64,000 bases of DNA from Aerococcus sp. (GCA_030528155.1 JAUMZL010000011.1:1-64000), one strand, 5' to 3'. Numbered from the stretch's first letter, positions 45,172 through 54,358 are shown. Made by a program: numbers and translations. The notes: a model not told the origin generated them from the letters alone.

Positions 45172-46401
45172 TTATTTATAATAAGATTGGTGCTCGAGTG
45201 AAGCCAACATCGCGCTGGAAGTGGCTTCTTCAATCTCGGCTTTCTTTAACGTATTTGGCGCAGTCAAGAACACGAAGAAAAACAGTCCCGCTGTTTGCAC
45301 CCACATAATGGTAACATCCGTTAAACCATGCACTAAAATGCAGGTGATTAAGCTGCAGTAGAGGGCGAGTTTCAGTCGCAACTGAGGATATTGTCGCATC
45401 GCATTTAGCAACTCGGCCACGCGATAGAGAGGGAGAATCAATAAGGAACTACCGATTAACCCAAAGTTCAGCAACGTGTCTAATAAGAGATTGTGCGCGT
45501 GCGTTTTGAATGGATACCCGTAGAAACTCGCTAAGTGCCCGTATGACATGATGCCCTGGCCAAACCAGATATGATCCTTGATACCACGCAAGGCGTTTAA
45601 CCAGATTTCAACGCGATCTTCTAATCCCCAGCCAATTGAATCGAACCGTGGGAAGAGGCCGGTTGCCATGGCTATCCCGATCAAACTGAATAAAACGACA
45701 ACTGAACCGATTGCCTGCTTTTTGTAGCCGATAATGTAGAAAAAGACAAACAAAACAGCCAACAGGACGAGGAAGGTCGTGCGACTTCCGGTATAAAAAA
45801 CAGCCACGAAATTGCATAGCGCGAGGAAAATACAGGTGATGCGTTTGCTCCAGGATGTGGTGTGGAAGAATTTATACATGCTGAAGGTAATAAAGAACTC
45901 CAACATCATCGCGTAGTAATTCGGATTGAAAAACGTTGCCTCCACGCGCTCCGGATGTTCCTCAGCCATCATCTGCGAAATAAACGTATAATCCCATTCA
46001 GCAATCACGTTGAAGTGCTCCATCATGGCGAAGAGGAACACCACAAAGCTAGCGACAAGAGAGAGGTTCACAATATCCTCCAGAAACTCAGGACGGACAT
46101 TTTTCACGTAGTAGCTAAAGAGCGCCATAGCGAAAAACAACCCAATCGCTGCAATGGTTCCTAGGAAATTAATGGATACCACAGCAATCACAAAGCTGTA
46201 GAACAACGCCAGCCACAGCACCGTCTGCAGGGAATTTTGCGGCAGAAAGGTCGCTGTCAGTGTGTTTGAAAAAGCTAAAATAATGAAAATCACCGCAAGA
46301 ACGATGAGCGTAATATAAAATGGAAAAAATAAACTGATCAATAGAATCGTAAGTAACAACGACTGTACTGACCAGGGTAATGTGCTTTCCCCAAAAGGCA
46401 T
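45172..46401 (-). CDS. O-antigen ligase/Wzy-like membrane protein
   Basis: A 409-residue polytopic membrane protein with about 11 hydrophobic segments. The large outer loop and following helix carry a Wzy_C/O-antigen-ligase pattern: FNPNYYAMMLEF, YTGSRTTFLVLL, then RVEIWLNALRGI, WFGQGIMSYGHL and KTHAHNLLLDTLLNFGLIGSS (Arg and His residues typical of WaaL/Wzy). In Gram-positives such proteins polymerise or transfer surface polysaccharide or teichoic-type glycans. No glycosyltransferase genes surround it, so its substrate is unknown. Confidence 0.8.
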   Translation of the reverse strand: MPFGESTLPWSVQSLLLTILLISLFFPFYITLIVLAVIFIILAFSNTLTATFLPQNSLQTVLWLALFYSFVIAVVSINFLGTIAAIGLFFAMALFSYYVKNVRPEFLEDIVNLSLVASFVVFLFAMMEHFNVIAEWDYTFISQMMAEEHPERVEATFFNPNYYAMMLEFFITFSMYKFFHTTSWSKRITCIFLALCNFVAVFYTGSRTTFLVLLAVLFVFFYIIGYKKQAIGSVVVLFSLIGIAMATGLFPRFDSIGWGLEDRVEIWLNALRGIKDHIWFGQGIMSYGHLASFYGYPFKTHAHNLLLDTLLNFGLIGSSLLILPLYRVAELLNAMRQYPQLRLKLALYCSLITCILVHGLTDVTIMWVQTAGLFFFVFLTAPNTLKKAEIEEATSSAMLASLEHQSYYK

Positions 46402-46603
46402 ATTCCACCTTCTTAACTAATTAATGTCATTCTCATTTACTGTACTTAACAATTGATAGAGGGGCAAGTCGTACCTGGAAAGTTCATTAAAAATTAACAA
46501 ATACTGGTAGAATAAAGTAGAGTGGGGATAAGCAAACATGAAAGTTTGATTCACTAGCACCCTTTGCTAGAATGGAAGTCGGAAATTAAAGGTGGTGAAT
46601 ACG

Positions 46604-47128
46604 ATGACGTTAACTTGGCACGGCTTAGCTGAAGAGCGCTTTGTGCGCTATCGTTCGTTCATTAATGCGAACGATCCAGGGATTTGTGGAACATATTGCG
46701 TGGCCGTCCTCGCGCATGATCGCGTACGGATGGACACCGGGCAGGATTTAAAACTGGATCAGATGATATCAGGCATTCAGCCAGCTGTTGATCAATATCG
46801 TCCTTACCCAGGTTCATTTATTTGGGACATTGCTTTAGGGTTAAACCTGCTGTTTTTAGGATGTCCGGTGGGTGTTGGGGTAGGATTAACAACGGAATAT
46901 CATGTACCGCGGCTCATTGATCGCGGACTGGGGCCTTTGATTGTTGGGACTACTTCGCTCTATGGGTCAACGTACCACAATCATTGGGTGGTTGTTTATG
47001 CTTACGCGTTTGATTCAGACGGTGTGCTTTGGTTCAAGGCTTACGATAATCACGGCCGCCATAACGCCATCATTCCCGCACGAACGACGGTTGGTTATGC
47101 CTATTTGCATCAAACAACCACTGAATAA
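46604..47128 (+). CDS. Small cysteine-peptidase-like protein (C39-like pattern)
   Basis: A 174-residue protein with no signal peptide that I cannot assign to a named family. It shows a possible papain-like arrangement: GICGTYCVAVLAHD with C28 (and C32), then YHNHWVVVYAY with H127 and WFKAYDNHG with D148/N149, resembling the Cys-His-Asp layout of peptidase C39-like proteins. Three cysteines are present overall. The ATG at 46604 follows GGTGG; it ends 15 bases before glutathione reductase, so the two are likely co-transcribed. The peptidase idea is inference. Confidence 0.65.
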   Translation: MTLTWHGLAEERFVRYRSFINANDPGICGTYCVAVLAHDRVRMDTGQDLKLDQMISGIQPAVDQYRPYPGSFIWDIALGLNLLFLGCPVGVGVGLTTEYHVPRLIDRGLGPLIVGTTSLYGSTYHNHWVVVYAYAFDSDGVLWFKAYDNHGRHNAIIPARTTVGYAYLHQTTTE

Positions 47129-47143
47129 GGAAAGGAAGGAAAC

Positions 47144-48496
47144 ATGAAAACGTACGATTACATTGCGATCGGTGGCGGTAGCGCCGGTATTGCGAGTGCC
47201 AACCGTGCTGCTGAGTATGGGGCAAAAGCATTGATTATTGAGGAAGAAGCTGTCGGAGGAACCTGTGTGAACGTGGGTTGCGTGCCTAAAAAAATCTCTT
47301 GGATTGCAGCAACAACCAAGCACACGATCGACACTTACAGTAGTGAAATGGGACTGGATGCTGAAGTGAAACAGGTTGACTACCAAACACTCAAGAAGAA
47401 TCGTGATGCTTATATTGACCGTGTGCACCATTCTTACTTCAGTGGCTTTGAAAGCCGTGGGACAGCATTTGTGTCGGGTCATGCCACTTTTGTTGACAAT
47501 CATACTATCGAAGTCAACGGCGAAACCTACACGGCACCACATATTGCGATCGTTGCAGGCGGGCGTCCTTTCTTACCGGATGATATTGAAGGCATTGAGT
47601 TAGCTGAAACTTCCAATGATTTCTTCCAGTGGGAGACGTTACCTCAACGTGTGGTGATTGTTGGCGCTGGGTACGTCGGTACGGAATTAGCGGGCGTGTT
47701 GAACCATCTGGGCGTAGAAGTGACCATGGTGGTACGCGACGCTGAAGTATTAACCAGTTTTGACCAGGATTTCCGTGAAAGAATGGGCGAGCAGTTGCGC
47801 CAGAGTGGCATTCAGGTGGCGACGCAGCACACTGTGAAAGCCATTCGCCAAAATGACGATCATACGCTCACCGTCATGTATCGTGAAGGTGGTGAGGTGA
47901 CGGCTGATCGCGTAATTATGGCAGTGGGGCGTATTCCAAATACTGATCGCCTCGGTTTGGAAAATACCGATGTCCTACTGGATAAGCGCGGCTTTGTGAA
48001 AGTGGATGACTATTTCCATACCTCAGTTGAGGGTGTCTATGCCTTTGGAGACATCATTGGACGCACACAACTGACGCCAGTAGCCATTAAAGCTGGCCGT
48101 ACCTTGAGTGATACCCTCTTCAATGGACAACCCCCATTCAAAATGAATGATGATGTCATTCCAACCGTGATGTTTACCGAACCCCCTATCGGAAAAATTG
48201 GATTGACTGAAGCTCAAGCCATCGATCGCTATGGAAATGATCAAGTGAAGGTCTACAAGAACACCTTTACAGCTATGCAGACGGCGCTCGGCGATCACCG
48301 CGAACCCGTGTTGATGAAATTGATCACACAAGGCGCAGACGAAAAAATCGTTGGGCTTTGGGCAATGGGTGTTGGCGTGGATGAAATGATTCAAGGCTTT
48401 GCTGTTGCTATTCAGATGGGCGCAACCAAAGCAGATTTTGATCGTACCGTAGCCATTCATCCCACGGGAAGCGAAGAACTCGTGACCATGCGTTAA
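47144..48496 (+). CDS. gor: Glutathione-disulfide reductase
   Basis: NADPH-dependent flavoprotein (450 residues) that recycles glutathione. It shows the N-terminal FAD motif IGGGSAGIASANRAAEYG, the redox disulfide GGTCVNVGCVPKK, an NAD(P)-binding motif VIVGAGYVGTELAGVLNHLG and the interface motif with the catalytic His, IHPTGSEELVTMR. The Lys in VPKK and this C-terminus fit glutathione reductase better than mercuric reductase or lipoamide dehydrogenase. It is downstream of the cysteine-peptidase-like gene. Confidence 0.94.
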   Translation: MKTYDYIAIGGGSAGIASANRAAEYGAKALIIEEEAVGGTCVNVGCVPKKISWIAATTKHTIDTYSSEMGLDAEVKQVDYQTLKKNRDAYIDRVHHSYFSGFESRGTAFVSGHATFVDNHTIEVNGETYTAPHIAIVAGGRPFLPDDIEGIELAETSNDFFQWETLPQRVVIVGAGYVGTELAGVLNHLGVEVTMVVRDAEVLTSFDQDFRERMGEQLRQSGIQVATQHTVKAIRQNDDHTLTVMYREGGEVTADRVIMAVGRIPNTDRLGLENTDVLLDKRGFVKVDDYFHTSVEGVYAFGDIIGRTQLTPVAIKAGRTLSDTLFNGQPPFKMNDDVIPTVMFTEPPIGKIGLTEAQAIDRYGNDQVKVYKNTFTAMQTALGDHREPVLMKLITQGADEKIVGLWAMGVGVDEMIQGFAVAIQMGATKADFDRTVAIHPTGSEELVTMR

Positions 48497-48531
48497 AATT
48501 TAATGAACAGTTATTGTTGATTCTAAAAACA

Positions 48532-48578
48532 TGCGCCAGCCTGCCTATAGCTTAGGTAGGCTGGCGCATTCTTCTCTT
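48532..48578 (+). terminator. Terminator after glutathione reductase
   Basis: A 15-bp stem (GCGCCAGCCTGCCTA with TAGGTAGGCTGGCGC, one wobble) followed by a modest TTCTTCTCTT tail. Confidence 0.75.
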
Positions 48579-48626
48579 AAAAAAATAAGCGTCCCACGCA
48601 CCAGGTCATTGGTGCGTGGGACGCTT
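48579..48626 (-). terminator. Terminator of the P-type ATPase gene
   Basis: A perfect 16-17-bp stem (AAGCGTCCCACGCACC with GGTGCGTGGGACGCTT) followed on the minus strand by ATTTTTTT. Confidence 0.88.
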
Positions 48627-48645
48627 TATTTGTCTTGTCAGTGAA

Positions 48646-51378
48646 TTAAACGGTAGGGTTAGAGGCTTTGTCAGCGTAGCCCGTTACGCGCATAATCCAT
48701 TTAGCAATTTCAACGTAGAGTAATACGGATAAGGAAGCAAGAATCACAACGGTCCACATTTGTACAGCCATTGGGTCACCGAGTAAGTGACTGGTTCCAA
48801 AAGCATCGTTTAATCCCGGAATGAAGACCGTGATCAAAAGCAAGACGGCGGAAACCAAAATCCCCAAGTTAAAGGCTTTGTTGTCAAATGGGTTGCTGGA
48901 GAAGAGCGACTTGAAGACGGACTTACAGTTGAAGGCGTGAGCTAACTGAATGAAGGCCAAGGTCAAGAACGCCATGGCTTCAGCATCAGGTGCGACGCCA
49001 TTGATTTGTTCTACTTGCATGATGTGAATCGCATACCAGTAGACAAACAGGGTCACGCCACCTTCGAAGAGGCCTTGGTAGATAATACTCGTCAATACCC
49101 CATTAGACAGCAAGTTGGATGTCCGACCACGAGGGGTATGCTGCATCACGTCGCTTTCGGCCTTTTCCAAACCAAGCGCAATGGCTGGGAAGGTGTCGGT
49201 CACTAAGTTGATCCAAAGAATGTGGATAGGTTCAAGAATTTCCCAACCCACTAAGGTCGCAATCCCGATCGTGAGCACTTCCCCTAAGTTGGCAGAGAGG
49301 AGGTACTGTACAGCTTTTTGAATGTTGGAGAAGACTTTACGTCCCTCTTCAACGGCGGTCACGATCGTCGCAAAGTTGTCGTCAGCTAGCACCATATCGG
49401 AGGCTCCTTTAGACACTTCTGTACCAGTGATTCCCATCCCAATCCCAATATCAGCTTGTTTGAGGGAAGGCGCATCGTTCACACCGTCACCAGTCATCGC
49501 CACGACCTTATTGTGCTCATCAGATTGCCATGCTTTCACAATCCGTACCTTATGTTCAGGAGCGACACGAGCATAAACTTTGTATTGTTCCACATGAGCA
49601 GCGAGCTCTTGGTCAGACATTTCATCTAACTGAGCCCCAGTCATCACGACATCTTCAAAGGCTTCATTTTCTTCGATAATTCCTAAACGGCGCGCAATGG
49701 CAGCTGCTGTGACAGGGTGATCACCAGTAATCATGACAACGCGAATACCGGCATTGTTGGCTTCAACAATCGCTTGTTTCGCTTCAGGACGTTCTGGGTC
49801 GATTTCCCCAACCATCCCAGCAAAAATTAAGTCACGTTCATCCTCTTCGGAAGAATAGGAGGCTTTTTCTTCATCAAAGTATTTGAAGGCCATTGCCAAC
49901 ACGCGGAAGGCTTCGTTAGCCATGGCTTCATTTTCATCCAGTAACATGGCTTTGTATTCTGGGGTTAATGGATGAATTTCGCCATTTTCATAGTAGTGCG
50001 TACAGTTATCGATTAAGACATCTGGGGCACCTTTTGTCATCATCACGAAATTACCGTGCGCTTTTTCTTCAGCACTAACAGGGTGCACCGTTGAAGACAT
50101 TTTACGGGTAGAATCAAAGGCGATCTCGCCGACACGTGGTTGTTCTTGAAGAACTTTGCGCACATCGTATCCTTTATCAAAACCAAATTGGATCATCGCG
50201 GTTTCGGTAGGGTCACCGGCAAGCGAACCATCATTAGAAATGGTGGAGTCGTTATCCATGTTCATGATTTTGAAGACGGGTTCATTGAAATCAATATCCG
50301 CGCTAGCTTCGTGGTTTTTGCCGTTGTAGAAGACGCGTTCAATCGTCATCTTGTTTTGGGTCAACGTCCCTGTTTTGTCTGAGCAGATAACCTGCGTTCC
50401 ACCGAGTGTTTCCACGGCTGGCAATTTACGTACCAACGCGTTACGGTCACTCATCTTCTGTGTCCCTAATGCCAAGATAATGGTAGAAATGGCTGGCAAA
50501 CCTTCTGGTAAAGCCGCCACGGCAACAGAAATGGCAGTCAGTAACATTTGAATCCAATTACGTTGTTGGAACATCCCAATGACAAAGATAACCACGGAAA
50601 TGACCACAATGGCCCAAGTTAAGAATTTGGTTAATTTTGCCATGTCGCGTTGTAGTGGGGTTTGCTTTTGTTCGGAGTTCTGGATCATTTGGGCAATGTT
50701 CCCAACTTCTGTATTCATCCCAATGCCAATAACAACCCCAGTCCCACGACCATATGTCACGTTCGTTGAGGAGAAGGCAATATTGGTTCGGTCCCCAATT
50801 TGGGCATCCGCATCTACAGCCTCGATTTGTTTATCAACAGGGACAGATTCCCCGGTTAATGCCGCTTCCTCAATCTGTAAGGAATTGGATTCAATCAAGC
50901 GCATATCGGCTGGTACAACGTCCCCAGCTTCGAGCAAGACAATATCACCAGGTACGATATCTTTAGAGTTGATCAATTGGACATCGTCACCACGGCGTAC
51001 GCGCGCTTGAGGTGAGGACATTTCTCGTAAGGAGTTGATCGCATCCTCAGCCCGGTTTTCTTGGATGACACCCAGAACGGCATTAATAATAACTACGGCA
51101 AGGATAACGATCGCATCGACCATTCCCTCCATTCCTTCCAAGACTACGGAAAGGGCCGCTGCCGCTAACAAAATGAGAATCATGGCATCCTTGAACTGGT
51201 CAATAAATTTCTGGAGGGTGGTGCGTTGTTCCCCTTCCTGAATTTCATTGGCACCATATTGGGCGCGGCGCTGCTTCACGGCATCAGCAGATAATCCCGC
51301 TGCTGATGAATCCAGTGACTTGAGCACGTCATCCGCTGATGAGGCGTAGTAGCGCTCATTTTTGGTGTTTTCTGACAT
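48646..51378 (-). CDS. P-type cation-translocating ATPase (Ca2+/Mn2+ type, YoaB/MgtA-like)
   Basis: A 910-residue P2-type ATPase with ten predicted membrane segments. It shows the TGES loop (EAALTGESVPVDK), the M4 ion-site motif VAALPEGLPA, phosphorylation motif CSDKTGTLTQNK near residue 332, MITGDHPVTA, and the hinge MTGDGVNDAPSLKQADIG. M5/M6 carry LLSANLGEV and WINLVTDTFPA, matching calcium-site residues of SERCA. Such pumps export Ca2+ and, in lactococci and pneumococci, are linked to Mn2+ homeostasis and to yybP-ykoY riboswitches. The leader here resembles that riboswitch, so Mn2+ or Ca2+ efflux is likely. AAGGAGC precedes the start. Confidence 0.93.
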   Translation of the reverse strand: MSENTKNERYYASSADDVLKSLDSSAAGLSADAVKQRRAQYGANEIQEGEQRTTLQKFIDQFKDAMILILLAAAALSVVLEGMEGMVDAIVILAVVIINAVLGVIQENRAEDAINSLREMSSPQARVRRGDDVQLINSKDIVPGDIVLLEAGDVVPADMRLIESNSLQIEEAALTGESVPVDKQIEAVDADAQIGDRTNIAFSSTNVTYGRGTGVVIGIGMNTEVGNIAQMIQNSEQKQTPLQRDMAKLTKFLTWAIVVISVVIFVIGMFQQRNWIQMLLTAISVAVAALPEGLPAISTIILALGTQKMSDRNALVRKLPAVETLGGTQVICSDKTGTLTQNKMTIERVFYNGKNHEASADIDFNEPVFKIMNMDNDSTISNDGSLAGDPTETAMIQFGFDKGYDVRKVLQEQPRVGEIAFDSTRKMSSTVHPVSAEEKAHGNFVMMTKGAPDVLIDNCTHYYENGEIHPLTPEYKAMLLDENEAMANEAFRVLAMAFKYFDEEKASYSSEEDERDLIFAGMVGEIDPERPEAKQAIVEANNAGIRVVMITGDHPVTAAAIARRLGIIEENEAFEDVVMTGAQLDEMSDQELAAHVEQYKVYARVAPEHKVRIVKAWQSDEHNKVVAMTGDGVNDAPSLKQADIGIGMGITGTEVSKGASDMVLADDNFATIVTAVEEGRKVFSNIQKAVQYLLSANLGEVLTIGIATLVGWEILEPIHILWINLVTDTFPAIALGLEKAESDVMQHTPRGRTSNLLSNGVLTSIIYQGLFEGGVTLFVYWYAIHIMQVEQINGVAPDAEAMAFLTLAFIQLAHAFNCKSVFKSLFSSNPFDNKAFNLGILVSAVLLLITVFIPGLNDAFGTSHLLGDPMAVQMWTVVILASLSVLLYVEIAKWIMRVTGYADKASNPTV

Positions 51379-51483
51379 CTTACATTCGCTCCTTTTTGTC
51401 GATTTGCACTGGCGAAACCCTATCCGCTAACGGACATCGGAAAGTGGCGAGTGGGTCGTTATCAAGTGCGTTTGAAAAAATCC

Positions 51484-51523
51484 AAAAAAAGACCTATGCC
51501 GCTCACTGATGCAGCATAGGTCT
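51484..51523 (-). terminator. Leader terminator (attenuator) upstream of the P-type ATPase
   Basis: On the minus strand GACCTATGC pairs perfectly with GCATAGGTC, followed by TTTTTTT. It lies between the promoter and the start codon, about 105 bases before the gene, as expected for riboswitch-controlled termination. Confidence 0.85.
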
Positions 51524-51690
51524 CACATTTTCAGATAGTACCAGCAGTTTCGCGCCACTAATCAGTTAACCCTACCACCAAAGTAATGGCGGGTCTCCTC
51601 CTCGGCGCAGTAGTCTGCACGTTATTGTTGATACTATCGCAGTCAAACTGCTAGTTACTCCCCTATCGCTAAAGGTTCTCGCTTTAGTAC
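51524..51690 (-). promoter_or_regulatory. Probable yybP-ykoY-type (Mn2+) riboswitch
   Basis: The minus-strand leader contains AGGGGAGTAACTA (core at 51654-51663), the hallmark 5' loop of the yybP-ykoY manganese riboswitch, and GGAGACC (51592-51598), like its second conserved loop. AGCAGTTT just after the first core is complementary to AAACTGCT near the terminator, and GATAGTA to TACTATC, giving possible alternative pairings. The downstream attenuator and the cation ATPase fit. I could not confirm the P1 stem by eye, so it may be a divergent member. Confidence 0.62.
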
Positions 51691-51696
51691 GTTCCT

Positions 51697-51705
51697 ATTA
51701 TAGCA
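51697..51705 (-). promoter_or_regulatory. Extended -10 promoter of the P-type ATPase leader
   Basis: Minus-strand TGCTATAAT, placing the transcript start near 51690, directly before the riboswitch-like leader. A weak -35 (ACTTGT or TTGTTG) is about 15-18 bases upstream. Confidence 0.6.
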
Positions 51706-52125
51706 GAAAGTTGACGACAACAAGTACTGAAAAGACCATTTTTAGCTATTTTTTTGAGCATTAATAACGTCTAAAAAGCGGAAGAGTTAGTGGAAACGGT
51801 TCCTTCATGAAAAGGAAAACGTCATCGAAGCGGAATTGTGAGCGCCACATACTCACTTTTAGAAGTGACGCAATGAGGGGGATTGTTTGAGACAAGAGAC
51901 AGGGATGGGAGGTGTCAATAGCGTCTGGAGAAATCATAGGCAACAAACATACACCAAGTACACGAAAAAGATGATTGCTAGCGGGCAAAAAGGAGAGGGC
52001 TTACCTGTTAAAATCCAAAGCAGAAGAGAGTGAGAAGGACATGAGCGTTGAAGTAGTACACAAAACAGGAAGAAACCACTTTTTTAGTCGTCACCAAGCG
52101 GATTGATTTCATTTTTGGTGAATCA
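51706..52125. other. Intergenic region between the P-type ATPase leader and tex
   Basis: About 420 bases of divergent intergenic DNA. Short frames exist on both strands but none has convincing start, codon or family signals. No RNA or repeat was recognised here. Confidence 0.4.
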
Positions 52126-52168
52126 TTTTGTCTACAAATTAAATCAATTTGTAGACAAAAATTTTTTT
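52126..52168 (+). terminator. Perfect 15-bp palindrome with T tract before tex
   Basis: TTTTGTCTACAAATT (52126-52140) and AATTTGTAGACAAAA (52146-52160) pair perfectly around a 5-base loop and are followed by TTTTTTT. It has terminator shape on the plus strand, yet no plus-strand gene precedes it, and its right arm contains the likely tex -35 box, so an operator role is equally possible. Confidence 0.6.
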
Positions 52169-52180
52169 GTGGTCTATAGT
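52152..52180 (+). promoter_or_regulatory. Candidate promoter of tex
   Basis: TAGACA and TATAGT separated by 17 bases, 28 bases before the start codon. The -35 box overlaps the right arm of the palindrome at 52126-52160. Confidence 0.5.
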
Positions 52181-52207
52181 AAGCGATTGTGAAAGGGAGG
52201 CGTAAGT

Positions 52208-54358
52208 GTGAATCAAGACTACTTTGCGCTGGTGGGAGAGGCACTACCGGCGTTTCAACAAAAGCAAATCAACCACGTCTTAACATTGCTATCCGATGGG
52301 AATACCGTTCCCTTCATTGCGCGGTATCGTAAAGAACAAACCGGCGCACTCGATGAAGTGGAAATTCGAAACATTCAAGAGACCTACGACATGGTAGAAA
52401 ACCGTGAAGATCGGCGGCAGTCTGTTCTCAAATTGATTGCCGATCAGGATAAGCTCACATCGGCGTTAGAAAAGAAAATTCTTTCAGCACCAGATCTACA
52501 AGCCATTGAAGATCTCTATGCTCCGTACAAGAAAAAACGCGAAACTCGAGCAGAAAAGGCGCGGCAAAAGGGGTTACAACCACTCGCTGAATGGTTATTA
52601 TCCAATCCGACAGAAGGTAACGTCTTGTTAGAGGCAGAAAAATACCGTTCCGATGAGGTGGCAGATGCCAAGGAGGCCTTGGACGGTGCGCATGAAATCG
52701 TTGCTGAATGGATCGGTGAGCAAGCGGATTACAAAGATTGGATTCGCCGTCACATGAAGCAAAAAGGCACATTGGTAAGCCAAAAGAGCGCGAAAGCTGA
52801 AGATGACGAACACCTTTACGAAATTTATTATGATTTCCAAGCTAAACTCGATACGCTCAAGCCCTACCAAATTTTGGCCATCAATCGTGCGGAGAAAGAG
52901 GGGATTCTCAGCGTCAATGTGGATGACGATGAATTTACGCTCATTCAATATCTAGTGAGTCAAGTCATCAAAGGCCATCCCGTATCGACACTACAACTAC
53001 AAGCAGCCATTCAGGATAGCTTAGATCGTTTCATTGTTCCATCAATCACCCGCGAAATTCGCCGTGAGCTGACGGAATATGCCGAGGACCATGCGATCCA
53101 TACCTTCAGTGATAACCTTTATCATTTGTTGATGCAACAACCACTCAAGGGAAAGACCGTGCTCGGATGGGATCCGGCTTACCGCACCGGGTCAAAATTA
53201 GCCGTCATGGATCCAACAGGGCGTGTACTCGACAAAACGATTGTCTATCCGACACCTCCACACAATAAAACAGAAGAAGCGGAAGCCACATTGCTACAAT
53301 TGGTGAATGACTACCAGATTGACATTGTGGCGATCGGAAATGGTACTGCGAGTCGCGAATCCGAAGCTTTTGTTTCCTCTGTCATTAAGAAAAATCATCT
53401 CGATTTACAATATGCTATCGTTAATGAAGCTGGAGCTTCGGTTTATTCCGCATCCAAGATTGCGCGCGAAGAATTTCCTGATTATCAGGTAGAAGAACGC
53501 TCTGCTGTCAGCATCGGGCGCCGTCTGCAGGATCCACTCGCCGAACTAGTAAAGGTAGAACCGCAAGCAATCGGAGTGGGACAGTACCAACACGATGTTT
53601 CGCAAAGTAAATTGAGTGATCAGTTAGACTTCACAGTGGAGTTGGTCGTGAACCGTGTCGGAGTGAACGTGAATACTGCTAGTGCCTCACTATTGAAGCA
53701 TGTAGCTGGCATTACGCCATCGGTTGCCACTAACATCATTAAACGCCGCAATGAAGAAGGCATCTTTGCCTCGCGCGAAGAATTGAAACAGGTCAAACGG
53801 CTCGGACCAAAAGCTTATGAACAGGCGGCTGGATTCTTGCGCGTTCCTGCCAGTGAGAATATCTTGGATAATACCGGTATCCACCCTGAGAGTTACGCGC
53901 TGACGGAATCTTTATTGGCAGCTTCAGACATTGCGCTCGACGCAATCAACACCCCAGCAGCCAAAGCCCGTATTCAACAGTGGTCGATCCCCGAGCTTCA
54001 GGAGACTTTTTCAGCTGGAAAAGAAACGCTGACGGACATTCAAAGTGCCTTGTTAGAACCCGGGTTAGATCCACGTGATCACGTGCAAGGTCCAACCTTA
54101 CGTCAGGATGTGCTCTCACTCGATGATTTAGAGATTGGCATGCCACTGCAGGGGACCGTCCGCAACGTGGTAGATTTCGGTGCCTTCGTAGATATTGGTG
54201 TGAAACAGGACGGGCTTGTTCATATTTCGCGTCTCAGTAAGAAATTTGTTAAACAGGCGAGTGATGTTGTTTCGGTTGGTGATATTGTCGATGTATGGGT
54301 CGTTGAAATTGATAAGAAACGCAAGCGGATCGGCCTGAGCATGATTGCACCTGAATAG
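52208..54358 (+). CDS. tex: Tex-family RNA-binding transcription accessory protein
   Basis: Tex (716 residues) is a conserved cytoplasmic nucleic-acid-binding protein tied to transcription and RNA processing. Domains in order: N-terminal helical region with FIARYRKEQTGALDE, YqgF/RuvC-like domain (about 315-440, starting LGWDPAYRTGSKLAV), helix-hairpin-helix region (about 480-560, VNTASASLLKHVAGI) and a C-terminal S1 domain (about 640-712, LQGTVRNVVDFGAFVDIGV). The GTG start follows AGGGAGG. It is followed by the SprT-like gene, a common pair. Confidence 0.95.
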   Translation: MNQDYFALVGEALPAFQQKQINHVLTLLSDGNTVPFIARYRKEQTGALDEVEIRNIQETYDMVENREDRRQSVLKLIADQDKLTSALEKKILSAPDLQAIEDLYAPYKKKRETRAEKARQKGLQPLAEWLLSNPTEGNVLLEAEKYRSDEVADAKEALDGAHEIVAEWIGEQADYKDWIRRHMKQKGTLVSQKSAKAEDDEHLYEIYYDFQAKLDTLKPYQILAINRAEKEGILSVNVDDDEFTLIQYLVSQVIKGHPVSTLQLQAAIQDSLDRFIVPSITREIRRELTEYAEDHAIHTFSDNLYHLLMQQPLKGKTVLGWDPAYRTGSKLAVMDPTGRVLDKTIVYPTPPHNKTEEAEATLLQLVNDYQIDIVAIGNGTASRESEAFVSSVIKKNHLDLQYAIVNEAGASVYSASKIAREEFPDYQVEERSAVSIGRRLQDPLAELVKVEPQAIGVGQYQHDVSQSKLSDQLDFTVELVVNRVGVNVNTASASLLKHVAGITPSVATNIIKRRNEEGIFASREELKQVKRLGPKAYEQAAGFLRVPASENILDNTGIHPESYALTESLLAASDIALDAINTPAAKARIQQWSIPELQETFSAGKETLTDIQSALLEPGLDPRDHVQGPTLRQDVLSLDDLEIGMPLQGTVRNVVDFGAFVDIGVKQDGLVHISRLSKKFVKQASDVVSVGDIVDVWVVEIDKKRKRIGLSMIAPE

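Noticed and set aside
51524..51690. A T-box leader instead of a manganese riboswitch
   Set aside because: GGTGG-like segments occur, but there is no AGTA-loop specifier stem or proper T-box sequence, and the downstream gene is a cation pump, not an amino-acid gene.
51761..51988. A 75-codon minus-strand frame between the P-type ATPase and tex
   Set aside because: No ribosome site, no recognisable motif and unlikely composition.
52041..52106. A 21-codon plus-strand frame preceded by GAAGGAC
   Set aside because: Too short to support without conservation data; it could be chance.
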